Shown: positions 46,801-57,701 of the stretch, piece by piece
How the letters are laid out: each line of letters begins with the position of its first letter
Numbering within the stretch: the stretch's first letter is position 1
From: Vitellaria paradoxa
Lineage: Eukaryota > Streptophyta > Magnoliopsida > Ericales > Sapotaceae
DNA: 64,000 bases
Direction of reading: 5' to 3'
Assembly (NCBI GenBank): GCA_019916065.1
Contig: CM034240.1
Coordinates: forward strand, 50,554,372 to 50,618,371
The notes under the pieces: model-generated
What the model was told of the DNA's origin: nothing
The model's input: only the letters and a program-made list of their open reading frames with translations
Database searches by the model: none
Position numbers and translations under genes: made by a program

Positions 46801-48033
46801 ATTAGGCTCTGATACCATGTGAAAGAGAATGATTCATTGAAGGACTTGACATACCCAACTGGGTTATCTATGATTACATTTATACATGTGCAAAAAATAA
46901 CTATTTAGATTACCTATAAACTAGATACATCTCCCTATATTAAATACAAATAGATGCATCTCCCTATATTAAATATAGAGACATGATTAACAACCCCCAA
47001 TATATTCTCTGTTTTCCAATAGTCACATGTGATGGGCCACGAAGTTGTCCCTCTCCTTAAGAGTTTCAGCTTTTAGGTGAGATGTAGGTTAAAGTTTAAC
47101 ATGGTCAATCAATACTGAAAGGGAACAAGGAAACTACAACTTTACATTTCTATACGTGTAGATTACTTGAATACCAATGATGCTATTTTTGAGTGGTATG
47201 GCATGAGATGTCTAGTGCTTTATCGCAATGGAGAGTTGAGATAAAACAATTTATGTGCAGATGTAGACAAACATTTATTTATTATAATACATGAAGAGTG
47301 GAACGGTGTGCAACTTTTCTTTGTAATACAATTGATGCCGCCATTTTTTATGATGCATTATTTTGATGAACATAATGACTGACATCAACTCAGCACTCAG
47401 TTTTACAACTTTGAAAGCAAAAAAAACTAACATTTTACATATACCCATGTGTGATTCAGTCATGGGACACAACCTCCATCTCTTTGACGGCTGGCTGTGA
47501 TCTTTTTATGCGCTATGTAACAAGAACTTCTGCTTTGGAATATGAGGACTTCAATTCTGCTAAGTCTCGCCTCGTTGAACGTGCAGAGAAGTTTGGGGAG
47601 ATATCTTATAAGGTATGTGAACTAATTGTGGATTTAGGAGCAAACTTCTTTCCTGTACCCTCAATTTGCATGCATCATCCATGCAAGGTAGATATGTATA
47701 CACTGCTAATAAGGTTCTGATATTTTAGGCACGCAAAATCATTGCAATGCTTAGCCAAGATTTTATTTTTGATGGCTGTACAATTTTGGTGCATGGTTTC
47801 TCCCGAGTAGTGTTGGAAGTTCTGAAGACAGCAGCACAAAATAGGAAAGTCTTTCGTGTTTTGTGTACAGGTTTGTTTCTGAACTCCCCCCCGGTTGCAT
47901 TCCCTACAAGGTCTCCTCTACTAAAATCTGACATGAGCATAATTCATAATTATATATGGTATCCATAGCTATTGATGTTCAAGGTGAAAGCAAGTTTTTC
48001 TTATCTTTTTTCTTTTCTTCTTCTTCTTCTTCT

Positions 48034-48102
<69 letters not shown>

Positions 48103-49383
48103 CTGGGTGTACAGATGCTTTCGTGTAAACAGGTGGTATCCCCTTGATGCCTTCTAATACAATCTTACCTTTATTTATCAAAAAAAAAAAGTTAAAGCAA
48201 GATTTACTACTGATTTGTTGAATAGATAATTAACTTTGTATTGTATATTTCATAATATTCCCCTGCAATATTATCATTGGTTAAAACGAAATACGCAACT
48301 GTTCCATGTCCTTGATAAGTTGTCACACTGATAAAGTTTTAACCAGTGGCATTTTTTTTTATTCCCAAATTCTAAACATATTGGGGCACTCAGTGCTCTT
48401 AAAATTGAAGCATTTCATACGAGAATGGTAAATAACCAAGCCCTTAAAAGCTCAACATATTTCATATGGAAGTTGTGGTCTATGCATTCTGTTGATTAAT
48501 TCAATTGACAATTTAAAGCTTTTAGACCTGCAAAGCAATGATCTATGACAAGCATATTTTGTTCCAGTAACAAGCTCATATCTGATGGATCTAACTCCTT
48601 TATCAATGGAGTTCCTATTGAAATTCTATTAAGGAATAATTGGTACTCTATGAAGGTTGCATACCCATTTACTTTTCTGCCCCCATCATGCACACCCATA
48701 TGCATACTGAATGTCTATATACTTCTGCTTAAATTTAATTCAGATTGGAGAATTGAAGATCTGTTTTTTTTTTCGTGCTCGCTCTTTGACTTCATGATTA
48801 CTTGCTAAACATGCAGAGGGAAGGCCAGACAGGACAGGGTTGCGGCTGTCGAATGAGCTAGCCAAGCTTGATGTTCCTGTGAAGCTCTTAATAGACTCTG
48901 CAGTGGCATATAGCATGGATGAAGTTGACATGGTATTTGTTGGGGCGGATGGTGTGGTTGAAAATGGAGGTATAATCAACATGATGGGAACTTATCAAGT
49001 TGCATTGGTGGCAAATAGCATGAACAAACCAGTTTATGTGGCTGCAGAGAGCTACAAGGTACGTCCTGAAAAACGTTTTGCTTTCTTTTTGGACAAATAA
49101 AATCCTAATGTGGCGGAAATCAATCTTCTGTTTTTATTTTCATCGAACAAATGTTCGTAAAACAATGTGTTTGCAGTTTGCTCGTCTCTATCCACTGGAC
49201 CAAAAGGATTTGGCACCGGCCTTGCGTCCAATTGATTTTGGGGTACCCATCCCGTCCAAGGTTGAAGTTGAAACGTCAGCCCGGGATTATACACCTCCTC
49301 AATATCTCACCCTTCTTTTTACAGATCTGGGTGTTCTGGCACCATCTGTAGTCAGTGATGAGCTCATTCAGCTGTACTTATAG
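40844..49383 (+). CDS. EIF2B1: Translation initiation factor eIF2B subunit alpha, 5 exons
   Basis: Exons 40844-41185, 47460-47612, 47729-47870, 48817-49058 and 49177-49383 (342+153+142+242+207 nt), GT-AG introns, 361 residues. eIF2B is the guanine-nucleotide exchange factor that recycles eIF2-GDP; alpha is a regulatory subunit with the IF-2B/methylthioribose-1-phosphate isomerase-like fold and acts in the cytosol. Family signatures: SALEYEDFNSAK, DGCTILVHGFSRVVLEVL, EGRPDRTGLRL, GADGVVENGGIINMMGT, KPVYVAAESYK, and the C-terminal LLFTDLGVLAPS with SDELIQLYL. The plant protein has a longer N-terminus than the animal one. The start is taken at MAETLQN because the sequence is conserved from there; an upstream in-frame ATG exists at 40724. 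The 6,274-bp first intron hosts a copia element; splice sites look intact, so the gene is probably functional. Confidence 0.93.
42471..42553. repeat. 33-bp tandem repeat, about 2.5 copies
   Basis: AAGGATTAATTTGATTTGGC-containing unit repeats at 42471, 42504 and partly 42537 inside intron 1 of eIF2B-alpha. Confidence 0.85.
42984..43230 (-). repeat. 3' LTR of the intronic copia element
   Basis: 247 bp, minus strand TGTTGGAAAACAG...CTCTTTCACA. The polypurine tract TTGAGGGGAAG lies directly to its right (43231-43241, minus strand). Confidence 0.88.
43238..43924 (-). pseudogene. Copia RNase H remnant (two frames)
   Basis: Two overlapping-frame segments: 43619-43924 (YQRLEGKLIYLAHTRLDI, the linker after RT, and YTDADYASS, the first RNase H motif) and 43238-43561 (LLCDNKSAINI and the HIEVDRNFIKEKL region that close the RNase H domain). 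A frameshift separates them near 43600. Typical Ty1/copia pol C-terminus. Confidence 0.85.
44020..44420. mobile_element. hAT-like MITE nested in the copia element
   Basis: A 401-bp insert that splits the copia sequence for QQKYVTDLLREKGK. It is flanked by TCTATGAC (44012-44019) and TCTGTGAC (44421-44428), an 8-bp duplication with one mismatch, as expected of hAT elements. The ends form an imperfect inverted repeat (CTAAAAAATATGGATAC against GTAGGAAGCATGAATAC). The interior has repeated GATAC/GTATC motifs, no ORF. Insertion must post-date the copia insertion. Confidence 0.78.
44429..45376 (-). pseudogene. Copia reverse transcriptase remnant
   Basis: Minus-strand similarity from the pre-RT linker (LPIAIKKGTRECTKH at about 45270-45310) through WKNVMREEMQAFEKNNTW, the KARLI block and the catalytic YVDDI (about 44576-44605). 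Several stops and frameshifts interrupt it, for example within KGYT and FDVKK blocks. No functional product. Confidence 0.85.
45377..46652 (-). pseudogene. Copia gag and protease remnant
   Basis: Starts at ATG 46652 (minus strand). Shows the copia gag pattern: a SGKNYLKLSQFVRIYLKG stretch, FLSTAKEIWEVV, and NFLAGLNAEFDQVRVQI (the ORF part at 45885-46100). Stops interrupt it, for example soon after KGKGN. The zinc-knuckle region and protease follow; the protease DSG motif has a stop in it (about 45530). A GAG-pre-integrase part (LKNVLHVPKLSK) runs directly into the pre-RT linker near 45340, so integrase is deleted. Confidence 0.82.
46805..46817 (-). other. Primer binding site of the copia element (initiator tRNA-Met)
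   Basis: Minus strand TGGTATCAGAGCC, complementary to the 3' end of plant initiator tRNA-Met, directly next to the 5' LTR. Confidence 0.92.
46818..47021 (-). repeat. 5' LTR of the intronic copia element
   Basis: 204 bp; shares TCTCCCTATATTAAATA motifs and the TGTGAAAGAGAATGATT end with 42984-43230 but lacks about 40 bp near the other end and reads CCAATA instead of CCAACA at its outer end. Confidence 0.88.
48012..48099. repeat. (TTC)n / (TC)n microsatellite
   Basis: TTC triplets (about 48012-48039) followed by about 30 TC dinucleotides in intron 3 of eIF2B-alpha. ORFs that read it as poly-Ser-Leu or Arg-Glu repeats are artefacts. Confidence 0.95.
48100..48190 (+). mobile_element. Possible 3' tail of a non-LTR element
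   Basis: GGTGGTATCCCCTTGATGCC, then TTTATTTATC and a 10-12 nt A-run resemble 3' ends of plant LINE/SINE insertions next to a CT microsatellite. No ORF and no clear target duplication, so this is tentative. Confidence 0.3.
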
Positions 49384-51007
49384 GCATGGTTGAATCCGAC
49401 TTTATTTGGTGTTGCAACTAGAATATACCGAGCATACTAGGTTTTCTTTCTTCGAGCAAAAATGAGATTTTTCATTTTAAGTCCTGATTAAAAATGCAAC
49501 TGGGGCTAAATTTTGGAATTTATATGTTGTAAATCTAGAATGTGCAGGTGCACTGGCGGCATTTGTACGCACGCTAGTTCTATTGTTCTTGCAGTTGATG
49601 GTATATGTTGATTTAGCACCTTGTTGCATAATGCAGTTTCATTGCTTCTGTTATTTCCATGCAGCTTTGGTACTCAATTTTTTCAAGAAGCAGTTCAGGT
49701 GGTTTTGTGGACACAAATGTTGAAGGTTCTTTCAGAACTTTTGCCCCTTTGAAAGGATATGATGTGTGTGTTTAGAGTAAAAAAAAAGTGAGATAAATTG
49801 AGAATTCGTAATGCATGCGGTGAAAGAAAAAAGTTGATGTGATATAAAGTTAACAGAAATTTATAGAATCTTTTGTTATATATTGGCAAACTAAATGGTG
49901 CCGATGTCAAATGCAAATGCATGGATGGAATTGATTCCATTATTGTATTGAAAGATAACCCATGCAACTTGTGAATTCTACTACCTTCCCTTCCTTTTTT
50001 TCAACTTGAGAAAAAGCATCAAATTGACTGTTATTTTGGGATGGGATAAGACTTCCATCTAGCTCGGCACCTTGCTTAAAACACCCAGTCAATGCAAAAG
50101 ATCATCTAAGGCCCCCCGGGTCAATGTCTGAAATTTGCTGAATGCCCAATTCCCTTTATTTAGTTTTATAAAGTGGAAAGCATGTTCCCTGGACAGAGCT
50201 GGCTTCTCTTTTCGGTTATCTTTCTATGGTGGTGAGTTGGGATTTAGCCTGTGGATACTTTAATTACATCCATTCCCATTAGGGAAGCAGGAAATTGTGT
50301 TTAGGGGGCAAAAAATAAACAATACACAAATTTGTAATTACAATATAAATTGACATTTTTTCGTTTTTTTATCTGAATTAACCATTTATCATTTGTTTTT
50401 ATTTCTTTATTTTTTTTAGTTTCTTAAATATTATTTAATATTGAAATGTTCATAATGGATTTAAACTCTTAAAATATTTGGATTAGAAATATCTTTATAC
50501 GCTTAAATTTTTGGGGCCATTTAAATTTTAAACTTTTTTTTTTTTTAAGTTTTTATGTTGTTAACAATAAGTGATAAATGAAATTATGCATAGATAGACA
50601 ATAAAATTAGTTTTAGGCTGTCAAATTTTAGACTATGTATAACAATTAGAAAGAATATTCAAAATATAGAGGTTGATTTATAATTTAAATTTTTTTAACT
50701 TAAAAATTTATAATTACTAGTTATATATTTTTTTTTAACCAACTATAATATAAAAAAAAATTGGACGTAAAAATATAAGAGAATAAATGAGTTACCAACG
50801 AAGACAAGCTTCTCCAAAATTAATTCCGATAACAGACGTTTTGAACGACACCAGGCAAACACAAGGCATAAAACAAAGATGCATGCATTCAGTGGACCTC
50901 GGTAAAGTTTGGTGCATCCACACGAATCAGAATGAGAACCAGAACCAGAGACCATCACACCCACAGAGGAAATAATAATAATAATAATAATAATAAAATT
51001 CTATGTG
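49384..51007. other. Intergenic region between convergent genes, no gene seen
   Basis: 3' flank of eIF2B-alpha (to about 49660) and then AT-rich sequence. An (AAT)n run lies at about 50971-50995, close to the end of the LEA-like gene. No supported ORF. Confidence 0.5.
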
Positions 51008-51705
51008 TCAGGGAGTTGATCGAGTTTTCCTGGGGAGGAATTTCTCTCTGAGCTCTGCAACATTAACCTGATCACAGAAGTGAGACTCTGGAATCCAGTT
51101 GCCAGTCTTTGGATCTCTCATCCAAAACACCTCGTGAAGATGATCCTTTTGATCTGATGATATTGGTCCTTCTTTACCCACTACAGTACAGTTGCAATCC
51201 CCAGCCTTCTTTGCTGCTGCTTCTATCTGCACTCTCACATAGTCCTCAGCACCACCACCAGCAGTACTGCAGTATGCTCTTCTTCTGTAACACAAATATT
51301 TCATCATATTACATTATATATATATAGGAAAAATAATTATATCTATTCTTTCACCGGAATTTTTCAAACCACATATGCAAAATGAGGTGTCAATGACATT
51401 CTTACAATTATATGATATTTTGATGATTTAAATATTTTAAAATAATAAACCCAGACATGTCAGTTAGTATATATATATTTCTAATGGATTGATTTTTCGT
51501 ATAACATTGCCTTTATCATAATGAAAAAATTAAAAAAAAAAATTAAAATTGAAACCCATCATTAATTGATTAACTTCAACCCTTAAACTAGAGTGAGAAA
51601 ATAGATGATTGCTTATTTTAATGTGCATGAAGAGAGAGAGAGCGAGAGAGAGAGAAGACGAACTAACCTCAGAAGGCGAAAGGTGTTAACAGGAACTTTG
51701 GCCAT
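51008..51705 (-). CDS. LEA_3 / SAG21-like small protein, probably mitochondrial (2 exons)
   Basis: Exon 1 51668-51705 and exon 2 51008-51284 (38+277 nt), intron GT-AG (GAG|GTTAGT...TTACAG|AAG), 104 residues. The N-terminus MAKVPVNTFRLLRRRAYCS is a basic, acidic-free presequence-like stretch with an RR-A-Y-C-S cleavage-like site. The C-terminal motif EVFWMRDPKTGNWIPE, then VNVAELREKFL, is the hallmark of the LEA_3 family (SAG21/LEA5 group, WVPDPxTGxYxPE...DVAELR). Family members are stress- and senescence-responsive, many located in mitochondria. A CDNCT-type Cys pair in the middle (GDCNCTV) is unusual for the group. The intron position right after the presequence is typical for the family. 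Confidence 0.85.
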
Positions 51706-52254
51706 GGTTTTTACGAAGGGAGAGATGGATATAGAGATTGATCAAAAGACTGAGGGATGTTTAAGATTAATGTTTTTGCTACGTAAAGAGAGCTTGGGTA
51801 TAGAGTGGCTTTATACAGAAATAAAGAGTTGGCCTCATAATGTAATTCGTGGGAATCTCGTTGACTCAGCGTGACTCATTGTGAATTCTTTTCTCATGTG
51901 ATTTTTCCTTGAACATTCCTGTTTATATATATATATATATATATATATTTTAAGGTTTTTGTGGTATTCTAAACATTTTTCTAGACTACTACTGGCATCT
52001 CATGACATTTACTACATATATCTTTAGCATTAGGGTATCACATATAAGTATCTTGCGTATATAATACACGGCAGCCTGGAAAGCCAGAATTCCATTACAT
52101 CCTCGTGCATCGATATCTTGAATACTTTCATAGTAATTTAATTACGTAACTTAATCCAAAAGCTAGCTAAAACCATTGAAAAATGATTATATCATGAAAA
52201 GCTATTCATTATTTACTTTGTTGTTCTAGTATTTTACTGTCAACAGAGTGTGTG

Positions 52255-52303
<49 letters not shown>

Positions 52304-54859
52304 TTGTATGGTTTCACAGTTTAACTAAAGTTTTTTTTTTTTCTTTTTTTTTCTTTTCCTCCACTTGTAGTCAATTTGATTATTATTAGAAATAATTGAA
52401 AATATAGCTCTTTGTTTAATTATTATTCAAGATAATGATTGCTTAGGAAAAATTTACATATGACAATTATCCATTAACAATCTAAAGTAGATAAATTAAG
52501 CTTAATTAGATAAAAAGTGTAATATTAAATGATATTAATGAAGAATCTAATTTATATTTTTTATAAATTTTATAATATTAAGTGACAAGGGATATTGTGA
52601 GATGAGGATAAAATTGTAACACTTAGGTTTAGTTTGGGAAGTAAAAAAAGTGGCCTTTTTTTAGGTAACTGCTAGCTAACTTTAAAAAAGTTAACTTTTG
52701 TTGTGTTTGGAAAAGAAAAAAAAAGTTTTAATTTTTTATTAATTTGACATTTTATTCTTGAAGATTTAAAAGAAAATTAGAATATAAAAAGGTAAATTTG
52801 ATCATTTTATAAATAAGCAAATAAGCCAAGATTCCCAAACGGAACCTTAAATGATAGGTCCATGAAGTATTCAATTTAAATATAAATTACAATATTAAAT
52901 GATTAAGTGTTTTTTTTTTTTTTTGGGTAAGTATGATAAGTATTATTTATGAGATGAACATAATGATTAGCTAATAAAATTAAATATTTTAATTTAACAT
53001 ATTTCAGACAAGAGACGTGTATCCAGTAAAGTATCAGCCAACAGTATCTATATTCACAAGCATCCTGATCTTTATTATATGTCCCGTTATTCCTTAATTT
53101 TAAAAATATTCTCTTCTATTGGAATGGGGCGCCAAAGTCGTTATCCCTATTAATAAATCAATTAATTGGTCAAATTGTTATTCTTATTAAATATGTATAA
53201 TTTGGGTCTTAATTAATTGTTACATCGGCCATGAATCCAAAACTGTTAAGTACAATCCGAATTCAGAAATAATTAATTATACTCCCAAATAGAAGATCAT
53301 TGTGGCAGAAGCAATTAATCCCTAGTAAGATTTATTTTTAAGCTCCGCTAGGAGTTTTGAAAATTATTAAAAAATATAAAAAATATTTAGAAATTATTTA
53401 CTTTTTATCTTGTTACACAAATTATGAACTTATAATTTTTATCAAATTTTATTATTTTTATCACTTCAAACACTCCCTTAATATAGTGGTCATTAACATG
53501 GGCAGATGACTTCTACTGATTTGAAAAATTATATTAAAATTTTATTAATTTTATTTTTTAATAAATTATACTTTTTCTATATTGTTATTGAACTTTTACC
53601 CATTGTATTTTAATTTTTATCTTTATTTATCTTAAAAATATAATTTTATTCCGACTAACTAAAAATTCTATACCAGTCATAATTAAATTTTGAGTCTGAT
53701 CATCAAACACTGTTACGTGGAAATTAATTAATGATGTCAGATGAACAGACATAAATTTGACAGGATCAAAATTCATTAAAATTTATAAAAAGTTATCAAT
53801 TTTTTTTAATCAAATTTAATCACGTGTTATTTTTACGCTAATTTTTTTTTTGGACCTTCTAAACACCCAAAAAAAAAAAAAATTGCAACGTAAACAAGAT
53901 ATCCAAATGGCAGACTGTTCTTGATTTTGTTTTCAATGGATAGAGGAGTTGTTGGCTTCGCAATAGCGACGGGAGGATGTAAGAAATTCTTTCCCAGTAC
54001 CAAGAGGTCTTGGCTTCAAAGGCATGTGATTCTGTGAATGCATAGAAAGAGACGGATTCTAACGTATCGTTTGGCAACCGTGGGTTACTTGGCTTATGGG
54101 GTAGATGATTTATTTATTTATTTATAAAATGATTAAATTTATTCTTTTACATTTTAATTTTTTTTAAATCATCAAGAGCAAAAATGTTTAATTAATCACC
54201 GATTTTCTCATTCCAAACATAAAAAAAAGGTTAACTAAAAAAAAAAAAAAACTTTATTTCACTTCCCAAACTGAACCTAAATATTTACTTACCTTCAAGC
54301 TCATATATACACACACATGTTTGTCCGTGTATTGTGGTTCTTATTCTCACGCTTGTTACACGAGGAATAATTCCAGTTGTTTAATAAATTAATACTTTTT
54401 GGGCAAAAACAGAGCTTTATTCTTCGTGTTACATTACCATGGATATTATTATACAATATCTCAAGCTGCAGTCATTGAGTTTCCATCACTCCTTTTTCTC
54501 TTGGGATATGGACGAGGTAGGGAACATATATATATATATATATATATTGGAAATAATATTTGCGTCAATATTATTATATTATAGCCATGTTTAGTGTCAT
54601 AAAAATTTTTAAAAATTGTTAAAAAATATTAAAAGTTATTAACTTTTTATTTTACTGTACAAATTACGAACTCACAAATTTTATTAGAATTAATAATTTT
54701 TTGTCACTCCAAACACTTTATATAGTTTTTATTTTATTTTATTTTTGTCGTTAATTAATAATTAATTGTGACCCTTAGACTCTGTTTGGTTCAATAAAAA
54801 AATTAAAAAATATCAACTTTCTCTAATTATTTTTCTAATTTTCTCCACCAAACACTTTA
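51706..54859. other. Intergenic region, AT-rich, no gene seen
   Basis: Upstream of the LEA-like gene and beyond. Holds (TA)n at about 51928-51948, a compound (TG)(TA)(TATG)n microsatellite at about 52250-52304, (TA)n at about 54527-54547, and copies of the dispersed CAAATTACGAAC-type repeat near 53400-53470 and 54650-54720. A 72-residue ORF at 53859-54077 has no recognisable similarity and poor coding character. Confidence 0.5.
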
Positions 54860-55505
54860 CCAATTATCTTTAATTTTTCGAACTTTTAATAATTTTTTTT
54901 AATTTCTTCTAATTTTTTTTTTACACTTTTTAAGGAGCACACCAAACAATCCTGAGTGATATCTCAACTGATCCGATACCTTAAGTTAAAAAAAAAAAAA
55001 CTCAATAATACAAAATTTACCTATTCCTATTTTTATTTATTTTTTTTTTTTACACTCCAAATAGCCCCTTAATTTCTTAGTTTAGTTGAACAAACACCCT
55101 GTAAGCAAAGTTGTGAGTTTGAATGATACTAACCTCAAATTTCCTCAACTATATAAATTGATTTTCTTGTTTTATGCCCAACACAAACACACACACGCAC
55201 GAACGCAGCCTAGCCGCACCACAGAAAAAGTCAAAATTAAGTAAAGAAAGTGGTCTCCCTTCAAAATTCTAGTCAAAGACGATCTTTGAAAGCAATTATG
55301 CAACCATAAACGTAAATTTTGTGTTATAAAAATAAAAATAAGAATAGGTAAATTTTGTATTATTGAATTTTTTTTTTTTTAACTTAGGGTATCGGATCAG
55401 TTGAGATGTCACTCAGGATTGTTTGGTGTGTTCCTTAAAAAGTGTAAAAAAAAATTAAAAGAAATTAAAAAAATTTATTAAAAGCTAGAAGAATTAAAGA
55501 AAAGT
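54860..55505. repeat. Large inverted repeat with about 186-bp arms
   Basis: Arms about 54860-55045 and 55318-55505 are inverted copies at roughly 90-95% identity by eye. Shared blocks include TATCGGATCAGTTGAGAT, TCACTCAGGATTGTTTGGTG, TTCCTTAAAAAGTGTAAAA and AATAGGTAAATTTTGTATTA. The spacer is about 270 bp. The arms could fold into a long hairpin RNA. It resembles a foldback/MITE insertion; I see no clear target duplication. Confidence 0.8.
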
Positions 55506-57080
55506 GGTATTTAAAGAAAATCGCTTAATTAATTGAGAATTGGGTTGATATTTATATATTTGCACAAATAACAAAATTAGAATTTTAATTTTGAATTACA
55601 TTGTGAAACTTAAACTTTAGACTCCTTTGTTTCAATATAAAAGAAAAATTAAAAATTGCATTTACTCGTGTTTTTAAAAAATATATTTCGAAAACATATG
55701 AATAAAAAGATTTTTTCAAAAGAAATTATATTGAAACAAAAAAAAATACAAGAACTCATAAGTAAATGTACAAATGTGTTAAGCAATGTATGTTATATTG
55801 TCACAAAGCTTTCATAATGTTTGCCACACCAAAAATATAGTAATCATAATTTATTTTTAATCATAAATTATTATATTAATAATCACACTAATTCATCACT
55901 AAAAAAATATGAAAATTAATAATAAAATCATGAGTTATGAAGTGTGATTTACCATTAGAATTGTCGTTTGATGATACTTAAATAAAATATTTTTTTAACG
56001 TGAAATATTTTTATTGCTGTTAAATCTATCGTGACAACCATAAGATAAAAATTTTATATTATAAAAAATATCTTTAATATAACATTTTAAATTGTGATTA
56101 ATTTTTAAATACCACAATTCTCAAGTTATGCTTGATAGGTAATAACTGGTTGAAATGGTTAATTTTTATCCATGCATATTTTATTCCCATTCCATCATTT
56201 GGCACATTTGTAAGAAATGAAAATATTCATTTCAACAAACTGTGGAAATGATTATTTTCTTTTAAGAGAACAAATAACTATTTTCATTTTCATTTTCACC
56301 CATCACTGTATCCACCGCACACCCACCCACATCACCTTTATTACTCAACTAGCACCATTACTTCCGCAACTACTCATCCATCATCACCATGCCATACCAT
56401 CTCCATCTTTGTACTTACCAATGCTACTACTTCCATCTTATTTTCAAGACTATTTTTTAATTTAAATTAATATTAAAATAGAATTAATTATTCCATTGCA
56501 TAAAATATACAATCAAACAAATTAATGAAACAAAAATAGTTATTTTGTTACCATGGCACCGTTTGGCATCTTCTAAAAATAAAAAAAAAAAATTTAAAAT
56601 TTCTAAAAAATTTTTATCACATCAACTTTTCTATTTCACTACACGTATTACGAATTCATAACTTTTCTCACTTTATCTCATTTTTCTCACTTTTATCACT
56701 CTAAACACACACAATATTATTTAATTTGAGAACTAAAGAAATGAATGAAAATTAATGATCACTCCATTATGTTTTTTTTTTTTTTTTTCACATTAATTCA
56801 TTCCATTAATTCCAAGTGTCAAATATGGCTTTAGCTATTGTAGTAGTGTAAGGTAAAAATCAGATTTACCGTCCTTATGAGGACTAAATGTTTTTTTTTT
56901 TTTTTTTTTTTGGGTGATGATAATACATCTCAGCCGATATGGATCACCAATGCTGCTTGAAAAAGGCTAGCTATAGTCTCTGGACCATTTGAAAAGGGGT
57001 CTAACTTATTAGGTGGTGAAGACTAAAGAGGAAGTGATCATCCTGATTCCTAAACAAACGTCAAAGTTAGAGTTGTTACC
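55506..57080. other. AT-rich spacer, no gene seen
   Basis: No supported gene. Another copy of the dispersed repeat (CGTATTACGAATTCATAAC...TATCACTCTAAACACA) lies at about 56570-56715. Long T-runs at about 56773-56789 and 56890-56911. Confidence 0.5.
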
Positions 57081-57089
57081 CATCCTTTC

Positions 57090-57330
57090 CTAATGAGCTG
57101 TTCGCGGTCCATCTCGACTATGAGAGGCACGGCGAGGATGAAGAAGGTGGTTCCGGCGATCCAAGCGGCCTTTCCGGTGCTCTTCAGCAACTCCTTCGGC
57201 GTCGCATGCGGGCCGTTCGCTTGTCCTGAGAGACGATCAGAGACTAAGAGATCGTCGCCAAAACCCTTGGGAGAACCCCTTAGCTTCTCCCCCGGTCTGG
57301 CCTTGCCGGCAGAGAGACTCCGCCATTGCG
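57090..57330 (-). pseudogene. TOM9/TOM22-like mitochondrial import receptor pseudogene
   Basis: The minus strand encodes KSTGKAAWIAGTTFFILAVP and then LIVEMDREQ, the transmembrane signature of the plant TOM9 (TOM22) subunit of the outer-membrane translocase. Plant TOM9 proteins are about 95-100 residues. Here a start-like ATG (about 57327) with the good context CAATGGCGG opens a frame that stops early, and the TM part is reached only in another frame, so a frameshift lies in the N-terminal half. After MDREQ the usual C-terminal tail (LNELELQQASLLG-like) is replaced by unrelated sequence. The open 113-residue frame at 57050-57391 therefore is a fused remnant. Confidence 0.78.
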
Positions 57331-57424
57331 CTCGGATGAAAGAATTGTCGGTGTCTTCGCGTCGGGAGTAATAATCACAAACGAATTCCAATAAATATTA
57401 AAAAAGAAGATCGACTGTCATAAA

Positions 57425-57486
57425 TCCGCTGTAGCACAATTGGCAAAGTTTTCAGTCGACTTCCAGGTTCGAATCCTGGCAGTGGA
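57425..57486 (+). pseudogene. tRNA-like remnant (62 nt)
   Basis: TCCGCTG and CAGTGGA pair over 7 bp as an acceptor stem, and CCAGG-TTCGAAT-CCTGG forms a perfect T-arm with B box GGTTCGAATCC. A D-arm-like GTAGCACAATTGGCAAAG is present, but the whole is about 10 nt too short for a tRNA and no proper anticodon arm can be drawn. Likely a tRNA pseudogene or the head of a truncated SINE. Confidence 0.55.
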
Positions 57487-57701
57487 ATAAGTTACCTCTT
57501 TAGCTCAGCCAATAAATAAATCAAATTTCTATTTTGGAAAATTATTATTTTTTTATGTACGTAGAAGAACTTTCTTTAAAATATGTATTTTCTACCAAAG
57601 AGTTTTTAATACGTGTAAGTTACACAAATCAGACATTGGAAGTCTTTATGAGCAATGGTGAGGAGATGGTAAGTTTAATATTCGTGAAACAAAATATTAA
57701 A

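Larger units (their letters stand above)
42984..47021 (-). mobile_element. Decayed, integrase-deleted Ty1/copia element in intron 1 of eIF2B-alpha
   Basis: 4,038 bp, antisense to the host gene, flanked by a perfect 5-bp duplication GTCAC (42979-42983 and 47022-47026). LTRs: 3' LTR 42984-43230 (247 bp) and 5' LTR 46818-47021 (204 bp), the latter with an internal deletion near the TGTTGG end. PBS 46805-46817 and polypurine tract just right of 43230. Order on the minus strand: gag, protease remnant, a deletion junction, RT, RNase H, which is the copia order with integrase missing. Being antisense and within an intron, it is tolerated by the host gene. Confidence 0.92.

Noticed and set aside
47969..48181. 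ORF with long Arg-Glu repeats and matching Ser-Leu ORFs
   Set aside because: Translation of a (TC)n microsatellite in an intron.
53859..54077. 72-residue minus-strand ORF
   Set aside because: No recognisable similarity, AT-rich surroundings and no supporting gene structure.
57425..57486. A functional tRNA gene
   Set aside because: Acceptor and T arms pair, but the sequence is too short for a normal anticodon arm.
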